The notes under the pieces are model-generated. The model was not told the origin of the DNA and ran no database searches. It saw nothing but the letters and a program-made list of their open reading frames with translations. Below are positions 5,118 through 5,432 of a DNA stretch of 5,432 nt, piece after piece. The first letter of the stretch is position 1. Each line of letters starts with the position of its first letter. The position numbers and the translations under genes are program-made. The stretch is from Oscillospiraceae bacterium. Its GTDB lineage: Bacteria > Bacillota > Clostridia > Oscillospirales > Acutalibacteraceae. The stretch is from NCBI GenBank assembly GCA_019422905.1, contig JAHZCM010000041.1, positions 1-5,432 on the forward strand, written 5' to 3'.

Positions 5118-5432
5118 TCAGTGCCCGCGCACATTGACTTCCTCCTCGCGCAGCTTGGAGAAAACAATCTGCTGGCCCGAATACAGGCTGAAATACCCCG
5201 AAAACAGGAAGCTGACGAACGCCGCAAGCATATAAAACAGCGCGCCCCCACCGCCGAACAGCTCGATGCTCAGCAGCACCGTCGCAAGCGGGCAGTTTGT
5301 CACGCCGCAAAACAGCGCCGCCATGCCCACCGCCGCGCCGAACGCCGGGTTCAGGCCGATCAGAAGGGCCGCCGAGCCGCCCATCGTCGCGCCGATAAAG
5401 AGCGTGGGGACAATCTCGCCGCCCTTAAAGCC
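5118..5432 (-). CDS. ClC-family transporter, fluoride type (C-terminal part)
   Basis: Only the last 104 residues are in the window; the 5' part runs off the right edge. ClC proteins are dimeric membrane channels or ion/proton antiporters. The fragment begins with GFKGGEIVPTLFIGATMGG, which fills the position of the GxFxP ion-pathway motif of ordinary ClC proteins, but with the GGE..P form seen in the fluoride-specific CLC-F branch. Then come AALFCGVTNCPLATVLLSIELFG, also typical of that branch, and a final membrane stretch FYMLAAFVSFLFSGYFSLYSGQQIVF. The C-terminal tail is short (SKLREEEVNVRGH) with no CBS domain. Fluoride/proton antiport for fluoride resistance is therefore inferred. The gating-glutamate region and any fluoride riboswitch would lie outside the window. 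It is convergent with nothing here and precedes the thiC promoter in the same direction; the stop is TGA at 5118-5120. Family call is firm, fluoride specificity is moderate. Confidence 0.8.
   Translation of the reverse strand, partial: GFKGGEIVPTLFIGATMGGSAALLIGLNPAFGAAVGMAALFCGVTNCPLATVLLSIELFGGGGALFYMLAAFVSFLFSGYFSLYSGQQIVFSKLREEEVNVRGH

Overview
The window looks like chromosomal DNA of a GC-rich member of the Clostridia, plausibly an Oscillospiraceae/Ruminococcaceae-type gut Firmicute. The reasons are a DUF1836 regulator (a Firmicutes family), AGGAG-type ribosome binding sites, sigma-A-like promoters in AT-rich gaps between GC-rich genes, a short clostridial-type ThiC, and a TPP riboswitch that ends in an intrinsic terminator. 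The taxonomic placement is inference.

Layout. Bases 1-258 are AT-rich with no gene I can support; they hold a GCAA-capped hairpin at the left edge and small dyads. A strong promoter (TTGACA-17-TATACT, 259-287) with a perfect inverted repeat in its spacer drives a rightward cluster. The cluster is a DUF1836 MerR-like regulator (318-878), then hflK (946-2004) and hflC (2008-2886), two SPFH membrane proteins. Two small unrecognised genes follow (2909-3118 and 3160-3339); the second encodes 59 aa. A GC-rich hairpin at 3362-3389 separates this cluster from a leftward thiC (3464-4771). Upstream of thiC, reading leftward, are a TTGACA-17-TACAGT promoter (4940-4968), a TPP aptamer (4833-4918) and its terminator (4799-4832). 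Beyond a roughly 150-base gap, the C-terminal part of a leftward ClC-family, fluoride-type transporter (5118-5432) runs off the right edge.

How the parts work together. HflK and HflC are expected to form a membrane-anchored SPFH complex that in other bacteria surrounds and modulates the FtsH protease; no ftsH lies in the window. The upstream regulator may control itself and hflKC through the palindrome in its promoter spacer, in the manner of MerR proteins. The two small genes sit 22 bases after hflC in the same direction but are much lower in GC, about 43% by hand count over 2941-3340, so they are candidate accessory additions to the hflKC transcript. thiC is an independent unit in thiamine pyrimidine biosynthesis under TPP feedback.

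The least explained parts are the two small genes, the regulator-hflKC arrangement and the left-edge region. No CRISPR array, tRNA, rRNA or insertion sequence was seen.
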